Assembly: GCA_001798135.1 (NCBI GenBank)
Contig: MGRJ01000026.1
Span: forward strand, 1 to 49,689
DNA from: Deltaproteobacteria bacterium RIFCSPHIGHO2_02_FULL_40_28
Lineage (GTDB): Bacteria; UBA10199; 2-12-FULL-40-28
Direction of reading: 5' to 3'
DNA length: 49,689 nucleotides
The notes below the pieces were generated by a model, which saw only the letters and a list, made by a program, of their open reading frames with translations, searched no databases and was not told the origin of the DNA. Numbering within the stretch: the first letter of the stretch is position 1; every line of letters starts with the position of its first letter. Shown here piece by piece: positions 1 to 7,708 of this stretch. The translations under genes were made by a program, and so were the position numbers.

Positions 1-22
1 ATAATCATACACCTCGTAAGTG

Positions 23-67
23 CCTCGGTTATTTAACACCTGCCGAGGTCTTTATTAACCAGGTGTT
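23..67. repeat. Two overlapping, mutually exclusive inverted repeats
   Basis: CCTCGG at 23-28 can pair with CCGAGG at 43-48. AACACCTG at 35-42 can pair with CAGGTGTT at 60-67. The second arm of each pair lies inside or beside the other, so both stems cannot nest at once. This lies downstream of the minus-strand bcp gene. It could be terminator or attenuator-like structure for a transcript crossing the left edge; there is no clear T-run. Confidence 0.45.
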
Positions 68-91
68 GCACTTCAAATGTGAATCCACCCA

Positions 92-113
92 CCCGCTTTC
101 GCGGGGATGACAA
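92..113. repeat. Partial copy of a dispersed REP-like palindrome
   Basis: The stem CCCGC-TTTC-GCGGG (92-105) is followed by a GATGACA tail. It is the same family as the paired palindromes inside narJ at 36259-36321. Only one arm of the unit is recognisable here. It lies just 3' of the bcp stop codon, where such repeats commonly sit. Confidence 0.6.
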
Positions 114-123
114 AGTCAGACAA

Positions 124-588
124 TCAAGTTTTTTGTATTTTAATTGCCTTTAATGCCTCTTGGATGTGTTTTGTGACATTAAGTTGAGAAGAAAAAATAT
201 GACGCACCACTCCATTTTTATCAACTACATAGGTTACCCGCCCAGGCAGTAATCCCATGGTTTTGGGGACTCCAAATAATTTTCTAACGCCTCCTTCAAC
301 ATCCGCTAAAATAGGAAAGGGAAGTTTATGGTGTGACGCAAAGTTTTGGTGAGAGCTAACCGAATCGGAGCTAATCCCTAAAATTTCTACTCCCTCGTTT
401 TGAAAATCTTCGTAGTGATCACGAAAACTACAAGCTTGTTTGGTACAACCAGGAGTTTCATCCTTAGGATAAAAATAAATAACAAGCGCCTTTTTTCCAC
501 GATAATCCTGGGGTGAAATGTTTTTCCCTAATTGAGAGGGAAGTGAAAAGTCAGGGACTAAATTACCCACTTTTATTGTTTCGGTCAT
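124..588 (-). CDS. bcp: Thioredoxin-dependent peroxiredoxin, BCP/PrxQ type
   Basis: A 154-residue AhpC/TSA-fold protein of normal length for the BCP subfamily, with no signal peptide, so cytoplasmic. The motif PGCTKQACSFRD carries the peroxidatic Cys48 and the resolving Cys53 five residues later, which is the atypical 2-Cys BCP signature. The family reduces hydrogen peroxide and organic peroxides using thioredoxin. The next minus-strand gene upstream, the DUF4438 protein, ends at 595 and leaves only a 6-bp gap, so the two probably share a transcript. A REP-like repeat follows the stop codon. Confidence 0.93.
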   Translation of the reverse strand: MTETIKVGNLVPDFSLPSQLGKNISPQDYRGKKALVIYFYPKDETPGCTKQACSFRDHYEDFQNEGVEILGISSDSVSSHQNFASHHKLPFPILADVEGGVRKLFGVPKTMGLLPGRVTYVVDKNGVVRHIFSSQLNVTKHIQEALKAIKIQKT

Positions 589-594
589 AAGATT

Positions 595-1494
595 CTATCT
601 TTTTTTTCCTTCAAATCTTCCAATTTTTAAATAATATCCGATGTTGGCATTTTTATTGATAACGGGATCAATAAGACCTTTTTGTGAGGTAAGAATAGTT
701 TGTACACCAGGGCCATGACCAGCTAACGTTGAATCTCCATGAACAACTACAGCAATCGAAACAGCTCCTTTTTTGTAAGACCAACCATAAGTTGATTGAT
801 GGTCGATAATGGCTACCAAATCTCCATAACGCAGTTTTTCTAATTGAAGTTTTTTCACCACACCAGGGTCACTGGTTTGAATATCGTAATCTCCTTTGAA
901 AGAATCGTTATGCCCTAACCCAGAGCCCATGAGTTCTGCAGGAACACAGGCTACAACCGGAACTTTTAACTGGGAACCAGAAGTTTTTGTGGGAATTTTA
1001 TGAAGAAGTTTGGGGTCTAGTCCAGATGCAAAAATATCCGGATAATCCAGTAATTTAAGCCCTTGGCCAACACCTGTAATCATGATTTTATCATCGTAGG
1101 AAAGTTTTTCTAAAACATTTTGAGGGAAATCGATAATCACATGTTCTACTCCCCCATGATGTCCAGTCACAATTCCTTTCTTGCCCTTAGCTAAACCAGA
1201 AAGAATGGTGGCTTGGTTTCCAATGCAGCTGTAAATATTAAAACCCGAATTAGGATTACCAGTTCGTTTATCCGAAAAACTGCCTGCGATGCAAGAAACA
1301 CCTGGCTCTAAATGGTCTCCAACAAATTTGTAGACTGAATCTCCAACGCGGATATTTAATGTAATGCCCCCCACGCATGGGAGCATCATACCCCGGCCAG
1401 TGCGATCAACCTCCCAGCCAAAGGCCAAGGGTGGAATAACACTTCCTTGAAGTTTTAATTGAGCAAGTTGATTTTGATTTGTTTTAAGAGCCAT
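595..1494 (-). CDS. DUF4438 family protein of unknown function
   Basis: About 299 residues from the preferred ATG at 1494; an in-frame ATG at 1530 would add 12 residues that look unlike the family start. I recognise the DUF4438 fold family (Thermotoga TM1086-like) from the N-terminal stretch with VGGITLNIRVGDSVY, the central GHHGGVEHVIIDFP motif and the later GLGHNDSFKGDYDIQT segment. There is no signal peptide or membrane segment, so it is probably cytoplasmic. No biochemical role is established. It lies six bases before bcp on the same strand, which suggests co-transcription but does not show a function. Confidence 0.75.
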   Translation of the reverse strand: MALKTNQNQLAQLKLQGSVIPPLAFGWEVDRTGRGMMLPCVGGITLNIRVGDSVYKFVGDHLEPGVSCIAGSFSDKRTGNPNSGFNIYSCIGNQATILSGLAKGKKGIVTGHHGGVEHVIIDFPQNVLEKLSYDDKIMITGVGQGLKLLDYPDIFASGLDPKLLHKIPTKTSGSQLKVPVVACVPAELMGSGLGHNDSFKGDYDIQTSDPGVVKKLQLEKLRYGDLVAIIDHQSTYGWSYKKGAVSIAVVVHGDSTLAGHGPGVQTILTSQKGLIDPVINKNANIGYYLKIGRFEGKKR

Positions 1495-1586
1495 TATTTT
1501 TTTATAAGGATAACTATCATACCTAAACAAAAATCTTGCAAGCCCGTTTTAGAATGGTTAATTACGGCGTGATAGTTATATTTAAT

Positions 1587-1660
1587 GCGCCCGTAGCTCA
1601 GCTGGATAGAGTACCTGACTACGAATCAGGTGGTCGCGTGTTCGAATCACGCCGGGCGCA
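1587..1660 (+). tRNA. tRNA-Arg (anticodon ACG)
   Basis: A 74-nt cloverleaf. The acceptor stem GCGCCCG pairs with CGGGCGC before discriminator A1660. The D-arm is GCTC/GAGT. The anticodon stem CCTGA/TCAGG holds the loop CTACGAA, and the T-arm GCGTG/CACGC has the loop TTCGAAT. The anticodon is ACG, so A34 is expected to be deaminated to inosine by TadA to read CGN codons. CCA is not encoded. An inverted-repeat tract begins exactly at its 3' end. Confidence 0.96.
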
Positions 1661-1782
1661 CAAATTTTGTCCCTTCGGTCCAAAATTTCGTTTATCGTGT
1701 ATCGAGTATCGTATATCGGGCAGGCAATAAACCTCGTTTTGAGGGGACAAAATTTGTTCCGATACACGATATACGATACACG
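1660..1782. repeat. Compound inverted repeat with 7-bp tandem units, abutting tRNA-Arg
   Basis: The 14-bp arm at 1660-1673 is a perfect reverse complement of 1744-1757. A second pair, 1696-1719 and 1759-1782, matches at about 21 of 24 positions. Each of these arms is built from a heptamer of the form TATCGNN repeated three to four times. The two pairs interleave rather than nest. An extra AAATTTTG/CAAAATTT pair (1662-1669 and 1681-1688) forms a hairpin directly after the tRNA. There is no transposase. It precedes a broken four-helix-bundle gene and may be the end of a mobile or repetitive unit. Confidence 0.7.
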
Positions 1783-1790
1783 GGGTTGTT

Positions 1791-1892
1791 ATGTTTGATT
1801 TTGAAAATCTAGATGTTTATAAACTCGCTATTATCGCCAAGGTGCTCACGAATTTGGTGAAATCGGTGGAAGGGTTGAATCAAGAAAAATGA
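1791..1892 (+). pseudogene. 5' fragment of a four-helix-bundle (S23/IVS-type) protein gene
   Basis: The frame encodes 33 residues beginning MFDFENLDVYKLA, which matches the conserved opening of the four-helix-bundle proteins first seen in 23S rRNA intervening sequences. Intact members are about 115-125 residues. Here TGA follows EGLNQEK, and the next gene begins at once, so roughly the last three-quarters are missing. The fragment lies directly after the heptamer inverted repeat. It is most likely a deletion remnant and unlikely to fold alone. Confidence 0.65.
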
Positions 1893-1916
1893 ATGAAAAA
1901 CAGAAGATTGATTTTT

Positions 1917-2615
1917 ATGAAACTTCACATTGTCATGCATGAAAGTTTCGAAACCCCTGCAGCCATTGAGGTTTGGGCGCACAAAAATAAATACGTACTT
2001 ACATACACACGTCTTTACCAGGGTGATCAATTTCCGCAACATTGTGATTTTGACTTTCTCATTGTAATGGGAGGTCCACAGTCTCCAGTGACAACTATTG
2101 ATCAATGTGCCCACTTTAATGTTCAACAAGAAATTCGTTTTATCCAAATGGCTATTGAACAAAATAAAATTCTCCTCGGAGTTTGTCTTGGTGCCCAGTT
2201 GATAGGAGAAGCTTTGGGAGCCAAATTTGCTCATAGCCCAAACAGAGAAATCGGCGTTTTTGAAATCACATTAACAGAAGCAGGTAAACGTGATCCGATT
2301 TTTTCAACTTTTCCATCAAAATTTCCTGTGGGGCATTGGCATGGTGATATGCCTGGATTAACAGCAGAATCCAAGGTTTTAGCTACAAGTGAAGGATGTT
2401 CACGACAGATTATTAAATATCAACCACATATTTATGGGTTTCAGTGTCACTTTGAATTTACGTTGAAAGCCATGGAAGGCATGATTTACAATTGTGCCCC
2501 TGAATTAGAAGAATATAAACATTTACCTTATGTACAAAATACGCAGCAGCTTAGAAAACATGATTATTCGGATATGAATAAATTGTTGTTTAAGTTTCTA
2601 GACTCTATGGTGTAG
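1917..2615 (+). CDS. Class I glutamine amidotransferase domain protein
   Basis: About 232 residues from ATG 1917; an in-frame ATG at 1893 adds eight residues and touches the upstream stop codon. The GATase fold is shown by the oxyanion strand VMGGPQSP, the nucleophile elbow GVCLGAQL (Cys about residue 90) and the His/Glu pair in GFQCHFEF (about residues 178 and 180). These form the Cys-His-Glu triad that releases ammonia from glutamine. It is a stand-alone domain like GuaA-N-related amidotransferases, with no synthetase domain attached. The substrate that receives the ammonia cannot be told from the neighbours, and some stand-alone members act as gamma-glutamyl hydrolases. Confidence 0.85.
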   Translation: MKLHIVMHESFETPAAIEVWAHKNKYVLTYTRLYQGDQFPQHCDFDFLIVMGGPQSPVTTIDQCAHFNVQQEIRFIQMAIEQNKILLGVCLGAQLIGEALGAKFAHSPNREIGVFEITLTEAGKRDPIFSTFPSKFPVGHWHGDMPGLTAESKVLATSEGCSRQIIKYQPHIYGFQCHFEFTLKAMEGMIYNCAPELEEYKHLPYVQNTQQLRKHDYSDMNKLLFKFLDSMV

Positions 2616-2666
2616 TGGATTATATGCAGGAAAGTATGGGAACATCATGAAGCAACCCTACATCAC

Positions 2667-2680
2667 ATGATAAAAATCAT
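2667..2680. promoter_or_regulatory. FNR-type palindrome overlapping the copper ATPase start codon
   Basis: ATGATAAAAATCAT is a perfect TGAT-N4-ATCA palindrome and is identical, including the spacer, to the site at 24131-24144. It covers the ATG of the copper ATPase, where the coding triplets happen to spell M-I-K-I. No other in-frame start codon exists between the upstream stop and the YHS domain. A protein bound here would block transcription or translation initiation rather than activate from -41. Chance identity remains possible. Confidence 0.45.
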
Positions 2681-4823
2681 AGAAAAAGATTTTTCCCAAA
2701 CAGCCAAGGATCCCATTTGTGGTATGGTTGTTCAAAAAAACTCTGCATTAAAAACAGAGCAGGCAGGGAGAATTTATTATTTTTGCAGTCAAAACTGCCA
2801 AAAAACTTTTGAATCTCCAGAGCAAGAACTAAAATCCATGAAAAAAAGGGTGGCTCTTGTTCTTACAGGAGTTTTAGCCCTAGCTCTTTTGCGGGCCAGT
2901 GCCTTTTTATTTTTAGCTACAGGGGCCATGGTGATGAGCTGGGCTCCCATTCCACAACTTCCTTGGTTTACCTGGGGCATTTGGCTTTTTATTTTGGTAA
3001 CTCCCGTGCAATTTATTGGAGGTTGGGGTTTTTATCAGGGAGCATGGAATGCTCTTAAAAAAAAATCTGTCAACATGGATTTACTTATCGCCTTGGGAAC
3101 CAGTGTTGCCTACATTTATAGCGTGATTGTTATTTTTGTTCCTGATATTTTACCTGTTAAAGTTGAAGAACGGGATGTTTATTTTGAAGTATCTGCCGTT
3201 ATTATTGCCTTTGTTCTTTTGGGTAAGTACATGGAAGAACTGATCAAGAAAAAATCTTCAGCCGCTATCAGGCGTTTGATGGATTTAAAACCTGCCATGG
3301 CTCGTGTGATCAGAAATGGCATTGAAATGGAAATTTCTGCCGAACAAGTTATGGTTGGTGAAATTTTAATCATTAAGCCTGGAGAAAAAATTCCAACAGA
3401 TGGAATTGTTATCGAAGGATCATCCCTGGTGAATGAGTCGATGTTAACAGGTGAATCCATGCCTGTTGAAAAAAAGAAAGACGCCACAGTGATTGGAGCT
3501 ACAATCAATCAAAATGGTTTGCTTAAAATGAAAGCAACTCGTGTGGGATCAGAAACCACTTTGGCTCAAATTATTAAGCTTGTAGAACAGGCACAAACAA
3601 CCAGCGCTCCCATTCAACGTTTGGCAGATCAAGTTACTGGTTATTTTGTTCCCATTGTTGTCATCACAGCTTTTTTATCATTTGGGTTATGGTGGGTTTT
3701 TGGAAATTTTCCCCAAGGACTTCTCTCTTTTATTGCGGTTCTTATCATCGCTTGCCCTTGTGCTCTTGGGATTGCAACCCCAGCTGCATTGATGGTGGGT
3801 GTTGGTAAGGGTGCAGAAGTGGGAATTTTAATTCGTGGTGGAGATGTTTTAGAACGAGCTCAGAAATTAACTACTATTGTTTTTGATAAAACGGGCACAC
3901 TCACAGTAGGAAAACCAACTCTTACCGACCTTATTTCTTTTTCTTCTTTTACCGATACACACATTCTTGAATTAGCTGCTGTTTTGGAGTCTGGCTCTGA
4001 ACACCCCATAGCATTGGCTATTGTAAAAGAAGCTTTGAGTAGGGGCGTATTGCAATCTGCCCCTACTTTAGAAAAATTTGAAGCTGTTCCAGGGCATGGA
4101 ATTCGAGGTGATGTTGGAGGAAAAAAAGTCCTCATGGGCAATCGACGTTTGTTTCAGCAGGAAGGAATTTTATCAACACAAGCCGAAGAAGTGATGCAAA
4201 AACTTGAATCGATGGGTAAAACAGTTCTCTTAGTGGGAGTACATGGAGCTTTAGTAGGGATTATTGCAGTAGCCGACACTTTAAAACCAGAAGCCAAGGA
4301 AGCAATTGCCCTTCTTAAGAAAGAAAAAGTTGAAGTGATTCTTTTAAGCGGGGACAACAAACGGTGTGCCAAACATGTTGGCCATGAGCTTGGAATCGAA
4401 AAAATCATGGCCGAAGTTTTGCCAGGGGATAAGGCCAGCATCATTCAAAATTTGCAAAATGCAGGTCAGGTTGTAGCCATGGTAGGAGATGGTGTTAATG
4501 ATGCCCCAGCCTTGGCCACAGCAGATATTGGAATTGCTATTGGTTCTGGTTCTGATGTGGCTAAAGAGACGGGGGGAATTATTCTCATTAAGAGTGATGT
4601 AAGAGACGTGGTAACGAGTATTCTTTTATCTCGAGCAACCATGAAAAAAATCAGGCAAAATCTTTTCTGGGCTTTTATTTATAATTCTGTTGGGGTGCCC
4701 GTAGCCGCTGTAGGTTTTTTAAATCCCATGATTGCTGCAGCTGCCATGGCGTTGAGTTCACTTTCAGTGATTATCAATTCGGCTTTACTCAAACGTTTTA
4801 AGGTGAAAACAATCATGGTATGA
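2667..4823 (+). CDS. copA: Copper-translocating P1B-type ATPase with N-terminal YHS domain
   Basis: 718 residues. A YHS metal-binding domain at about 15-52 (DPICGM with Cys18, then Cys40 and Cys44) replaces the usual HMA domains. It is followed by paired membrane helices, actuator motif TGES (261-264), the CPC transport motif (363-365), DKTGT with phosphorylated Asp407, SEHP (444-447) and GDGVND (607-612). This is the Cu+ P1B-1 pattern. It either exports copper or loads it onto exported enzymes. In this window NirK needs copper, so a delivery role in the CtpA/FixI sense is plausible but inferred. The start ATG has a poor ribosome site and lies within an FNR-type palindrome. A kinase gene follows after 21 bases. 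Confidence 0.92.
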   Translation: MIKIIEKDFSQTAKDPICGMVVQKNSALKTEQAGRIYYFCSQNCQKTFESPEQELKSMKKRVALVLTGVLALALLRASAFLFLATGAMVMSWAPIPQLPWFTWGIWLFILVTPVQFIGGWGFYQGAWNALKKKSVNMDLLIALGTSVAYIYSVIVIFVPDILPVKVEERDVYFEVSAVIIAFVLLGKYMEELIKKKSSAAIRRLMDLKPAMARVIRNGIEMEISAEQVMVGEILIIKPGEKIPTDGIVIEGSSLVNESMLTGESMPVEKKKDATVIGATINQNGLLKMKATRVGSETTLAQIIKLVEQAQTTSAPIQRLADQVTGYFVPIVVITAFLSFGLWWVFGNFPQGLLSFIAVLIIACPCALGIATPAALMVGVGKGAEVGILIRGGDVLERAQKLTTIVFDKTGTLTVGKPTLTDLISFSSFTDTHILELAAVLESGSEHPIALAIVKEALSRGVLQSAPTLEKFEAVPGHGIRGDVGGKKVLMGNRRLFQQEGILSTQAEEVMQKLESMGKTVLLVGVHGALVGIIAVADTLKPEAKEAIALLKKEKVEVILLSGDNKRCAKHVGHELGIEKIMAEVLPGDKASIIQNLQNAGQVVAMVGDGVNDAPALATADIGIAIGSGSDVAKETGGIILIKSDVRDVVTSILLSRATMKKIRQNLFWAFIYNSVGVPVAAVGFLNPMIAAAAMALSSLSVIINSALLKRFKVKTIMV

Positions 4824-4844
4824 TAAAAGGAAAAACAAGATTTT

Positions 4845-6086
4845 ATGCAATCACAAGATGATTATGAAGCCTACCGGGCCCTTTTTCGATATTCAAGTCT
4901 CGGTATTATTATTTCTAATAGTGAGGGAGTTATTGAGCAAATTAATCCCTTTGCAAATGATTTGTTTGGATATGAAGATAACGAACTTATAGGCCAGAAA
5001 ATTGAAGTACTTCTTCCCCAAAGATTTAAAGGGGGGCATGTTCAACGTAGATCTGATTATAACGCAAATCCAAAAGCAAGAGCCATAGGTATTGGAATGG
5101 ATCTTTTGGCTTTAAAAAAGAATGGAACTGAATTTCCTGTTGAAATCAGTTTGGCTCATTATGAAGCCAATGGCAAAACACAGATTATGAGTTTTATTAC
5201 TGATATTACAGAGCGTAAAAAAACAATGGAAGAATTGAAAAAATTGAATGTTGAACTCGAAAAGAAAGTAAGTGAACGAACCATCGAGTTGTCCGAGGCC
5301 ATTATGGAATTACAACATACTAACGAGCATTTAAACTATGAAATGGAACAAAGAAAAAAAGCAGAAGAAGAACTGTGGGCTGCTTTTGAGAAAGAAAAAG
5401 AATTAAGTGAACTTAAATCCCGGTTTGTTTCTATGGCCTCACATGAATTTCGTACTCCACTTTCTGGAATTTTAAGCTCAGTTTCTTTGATTGCGAAGTA
5501 TCAGAGTGCGTCTGATGAAGACAAACGAAATCGCCATATTCAAACCATTAAAACATCGGTTCAACATCTCACCAATATTTTAAACGATTTTCTTTCGCTT
5601 GATAAATTAGAAGAAGGGAAAATCAAATGCTATCCTAGTGTTTTTTCAATTGTTGATTTTACCAAGGAATTAGTGGATGAAATGCATGCTCTTTTCAACC
5701 AAGATAATCGTATTGTCTATGAACATCAAGGAGATGTGGTTTTGATAAGCTTAGATAAAGATATGCTTCGAAATGTATTGATTAACCTTTTGTCTAATGC
5801 CATGAAATATTCAAAGGCGACCACGAAGATTAATTTTATCACAGAGGTAAGAAATGAAAAATTAACAATAACCATTCAGGATTATGGTATTGGAATCCCA
5901 GAAGCAGAGCAAAAACATCTTTTTGAAAGATTTTTTCGCGCTCAAAATGTCTTAAATGTTCCGGGAACAGGACTGGGACTTAATATTGTTAAAAGATATC
6001 TGGATTTAATGGAAGGCTCTATGGATTTTAAAAGCCGAGAAAATGAGGGAACCACCTTTACCATTGTCTTTCCTCAACGGAGTTAA
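4845..6086 (+). CDS. Soluble PAS-domain sensor histidine kinase
   Basis: 413 residues with no membrane segment, so it senses a cytoplasmic signal. A PAS domain (about 8-124) ends in DITERKK. A coiled coil (about 125-190) leads to a HisKA domain with phospho-acceptor His200 in MASHEFRTP. The HATPase domain has the N-box NLLSNAMKYS, the G1 box DYGIGIP, an F-box LFERFFRAQ and the G2 box GTGLGLNIV. No cofactor ligand can be assigned in the PAS domain. It is followed four bases later by the receiver-CRP regulator, which is its probable partner, and preceded by the copper ATPase in the same direction. Confidence 0.93.
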   Translation: MQSQDDYEAYRALFRYSSLGIIISNSEGVIEQINPFANDLFGYEDNELIGQKIEVLLPQRFKGGHVQRRSDYNANPKARAIGIGMDLLALKKNGTEFPVEISLAHYEANGKTQIMSFITDITERKKTMEELKKLNVELEKKVSERTIELSEAIMELQHTNEHLNYEMEQRKKAEEELWAAFEKEKELSELKSRFVSMASHEFRTPLSGILSSVSLIAKYQSASDEDKRNRHIQTIKTSVQHLTNILNDFLSLDKLEEGKIKCYPSVFSIVDFTKELVDEMHALFNQDNRIVYEHQGDVVLISLDKDMLRNVLINLLSNAMKYSKATTKINFITEVRNEKLTITIQDYGIGIPEAEQKHLFERFFRAQNVLNVPGTGLGLNIVKRYLDLMEGSMDFKSRENEGTTFTIVFPQRS

Positions 6087-6090
6087 AAAT

Positions 6091-7146
6091 ATGAAAAAGA
6101 TTTTACTGATTGAAGATGATACTGTAATGCGGGAAAACACAGCAGAAATTTTGGAACTTGCTCAGTATCAGGTAACCACTGCCATCAATGGGAAAAAAGG
6201 TGTTCAAATTGCAAAAGAACTCCATCCAGATCTTATTATTTGTGACATCATGATGCCAGAACTTGATGGCTATGGGGTTTTGCATGTTTTATCTAAAGAT
6301 CCTGCCTTAGCTTCTATTCCTTTTATTTTTCTAACTGCGAAAGTAGAAAAAAGCGAGCTTAGAAAAGGGATGGATTTAGGTGCTGATGATTATCTCACCA
6401 AACCTTTTGAAGAAACCGAACTTTTAAATGCCATTGAAGCCAGGTTTAAAAAAAATACCCTGCTTAAAAAAGAATTTGCTCGCAATATAAAAGGATTAAA
6501 CCAGTTTTTAAATGAAGCAAGTGGATTAAAAGTATTGGATAGTCTTACTCATGATAGGCCAATTGTTCATTATAAGAAAAAAGAAATCATTTTTCATGAA
6601 GGAGATGTTCCCCAACATCTCTTTTTTTTAAATGCAGGAAAGGTTAAAACCTATAAATCTCATGATGATGATGGAAAAGAATACGTAACCCATGTTTACA
6701 AACAGGGCGAGTTTTTTGGATATATTCCCTTGCTTGAGCAAGCTAACTACTCTCATTCTGCCATTGTTTTAGAAGAATGTGAAATTTGTCACATCCCCAA
6801 AGGAGATTTTTTATCCCTCGTTACTAAAAATCGGGATGTAGCCGTTAAATTTATTAAAATGCTTTCTAATAATGTCACTGAAAGAGAGAAACAACTTTTA
6901 AGTTTAGCCTATGATACAGTTCACAAGAGAGTGGCAGAAGCTCTTTTACTTTTAATGCAGCGTTATCAGGAACCAGGAAGAAAGCGCGTGTGTATACCCA
7001 TCAGTCGTGAAAGTTTAGCAGGAATGGTAGGCACTGCCACCGAGACGGTGATTCGCAGTTTAAGCGAATTTAAACTAGATAAGTTCATTGAGATTGAAGG
7101 TCGTGATATTGTTATTTTGAATGCCGAAGGACTCAAAGAAGTTTAA
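6091..7146 (+). CDS. Response regulator: receiver domain fused to CRP/FNR-type DNA-binding module
   Basis: 352 residues from ATG 6091, preceded by ACGGAGT; an upstream in-frame ATG at 6043 lies inside the kinase gene. The receiver (1-125) has Asp52 in ICDIMMPELDG, Thr82 and Lys104. A cyclic-nucleotide-binding-fold domain follows (about 160-275) and then a CRP winged helix with recognition core ETVIR. Receiver plus CRP is an uncommon output for a two-component regulator. Phosphorylation by the adjacent kinase would replace or add to small-ligand control. The recognition helix matches that of the stand-alone CRP protein at 23403-24101, so both may read the same TGAT-N4-ATCA sites. Confidence 0.92.
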   Translation: MKKILLIEDDTVMRENTAEILELAQYQVTTAINGKKGVQIAKELHPDLIICDIMMPELDGYGVLHVLSKDPALASIPFIFLTAKVEKSELRKGMDLGADDYLTKPFEETELLNAIEARFKKNTLLKKEFARNIKGLNQFLNEASGLKVLDSLTHDRPIVHYKKKEIIFHEGDVPQHLFFLNAGKVKTYKSHDDDGKEYVTHVYKQGEFFGYIPLLEQANYSHSAIVLEECEICHIPKGDFLSLVTKNRDVAVKFIKMLSNNVTEREKQLLSLAYDTVHKRVAEALLLLMQRYQEPGRKRVCIPISRESLAGMVGTATETVIRSLSEFKLDKFIEIEGRDIVILNAEGLKEV

Positions 7147-7156
7147 TTAACCAAAA

Positions 7157-7170
7157 CTGATTTAAATCAG
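7157..7170. promoter_or_regulatory. FNR-type operator upstream of the universal stress protein
   Basis: CTGAT-TTAA-ATCAG is a perfect palindrome with FNR-type half-sites. Its centre lies 64 bases before the ATG at 7228, so a class II promoter (site near -41) would give a leader of about 23 bases. FNR-family control of Usp genes is known in denitrifiers. It is followed by GTTTTTT, so a weak terminator for the regulator gene is the alternative reading. Confidence 0.6.
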
Positions 7171-7227
7171 GTTTTTTCCTTACTTTTGTCATTTTTTGTT
7201 TTATCTCATTCTTTTATCCTGAAAATT

Positions 7228-7656
7228 ATGCAAATTATATTGATTCCTACAGATTTTTCTGTAGTGTCGCAGAATGCCATCGAATGGGCCTTAACTTTTT
7301 TCAAAAATCAAGAAGGGGGTTACCGAGTTTTATTGCTTAATACCTATCTTGTTCCTTCCTTGCCGGCTCATCAGCTTATTACTATGCATGATGAACTCAG
7401 AAAAAAATCAATAGAAGGGCTTGAGCATCAACTACAGCTGGTTACAGAAGCAAATAGACAAAAAAAAGCCTCATTTGAAATTCTTTCTCATATGGGGGCA
7501 TTAGAAAATGTAATGGCACACATTGTGCAAACCCAACATGTTGATTGTATTGTGATGGGAATGAGCCACACTCAAAACAAGAAGGAAATATTAGAAAAAA
7601 ACTGTGTTTGTGTTTTAAATCGCCTGCAATGCCCCATCCTCATAGTGCCCGCCTAG
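7228..7656 (+). CDS. Universal stress protein, UspA family
   Basis: 142 residues from ATG 7228, where the family's first strand begins (MQIILIPTDFS); an upstream TTG start at 7186 would add 14 residues overlapping the likely promoter. The ending VLNRLQCPILIVPA is the typical Usp C-terminal strand. The ATP-binding G-x2-G-x9-G-S/T loop is degraded here to GMSHTQNKKEILEKN, so nucleotide binding may be lost as in UspA proper. It is likely cytoplasmic and dimeric. The FNR-type palindrome upstream suggests induction by low oxygen or nitrogen oxides. Confidence 0.85.
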   Translation: MQIILIPTDFSVVSQNAIEWALTFFKNQEGGYRVLLLNTYLVPSLPAHQLITMHDELRKKSIEGLEHQLQLVTEANRQKKASFEILSHMGALENVMAHIVQTQHVDCIVMGMSHTQNKKEILEKNCVCVLNRLQCPILIVPA

Positions 7657-7708
7657 TGTTTGTTACCCATTTCTTTACAGAAAGCTTGTTTTCACTTATT
7701 GTTTTAAA

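Noticed and set aside
1660-1790. Protein-coding frames over the tRNA-Arg and repeat tract (1536-1812)
   Set aside because: They read through the tRNA and the palindromic heptamers on both strands, which creates open frames by chance.
7157-7180. Intrinsic terminator of the receiver-CRP gene
   Set aside because: The stem is five A/T-rich pairs on a four-base loop, too weak; the exact FNR-type symmetry and position before a Usp gene fit an operator better, though both were kept in the entry.
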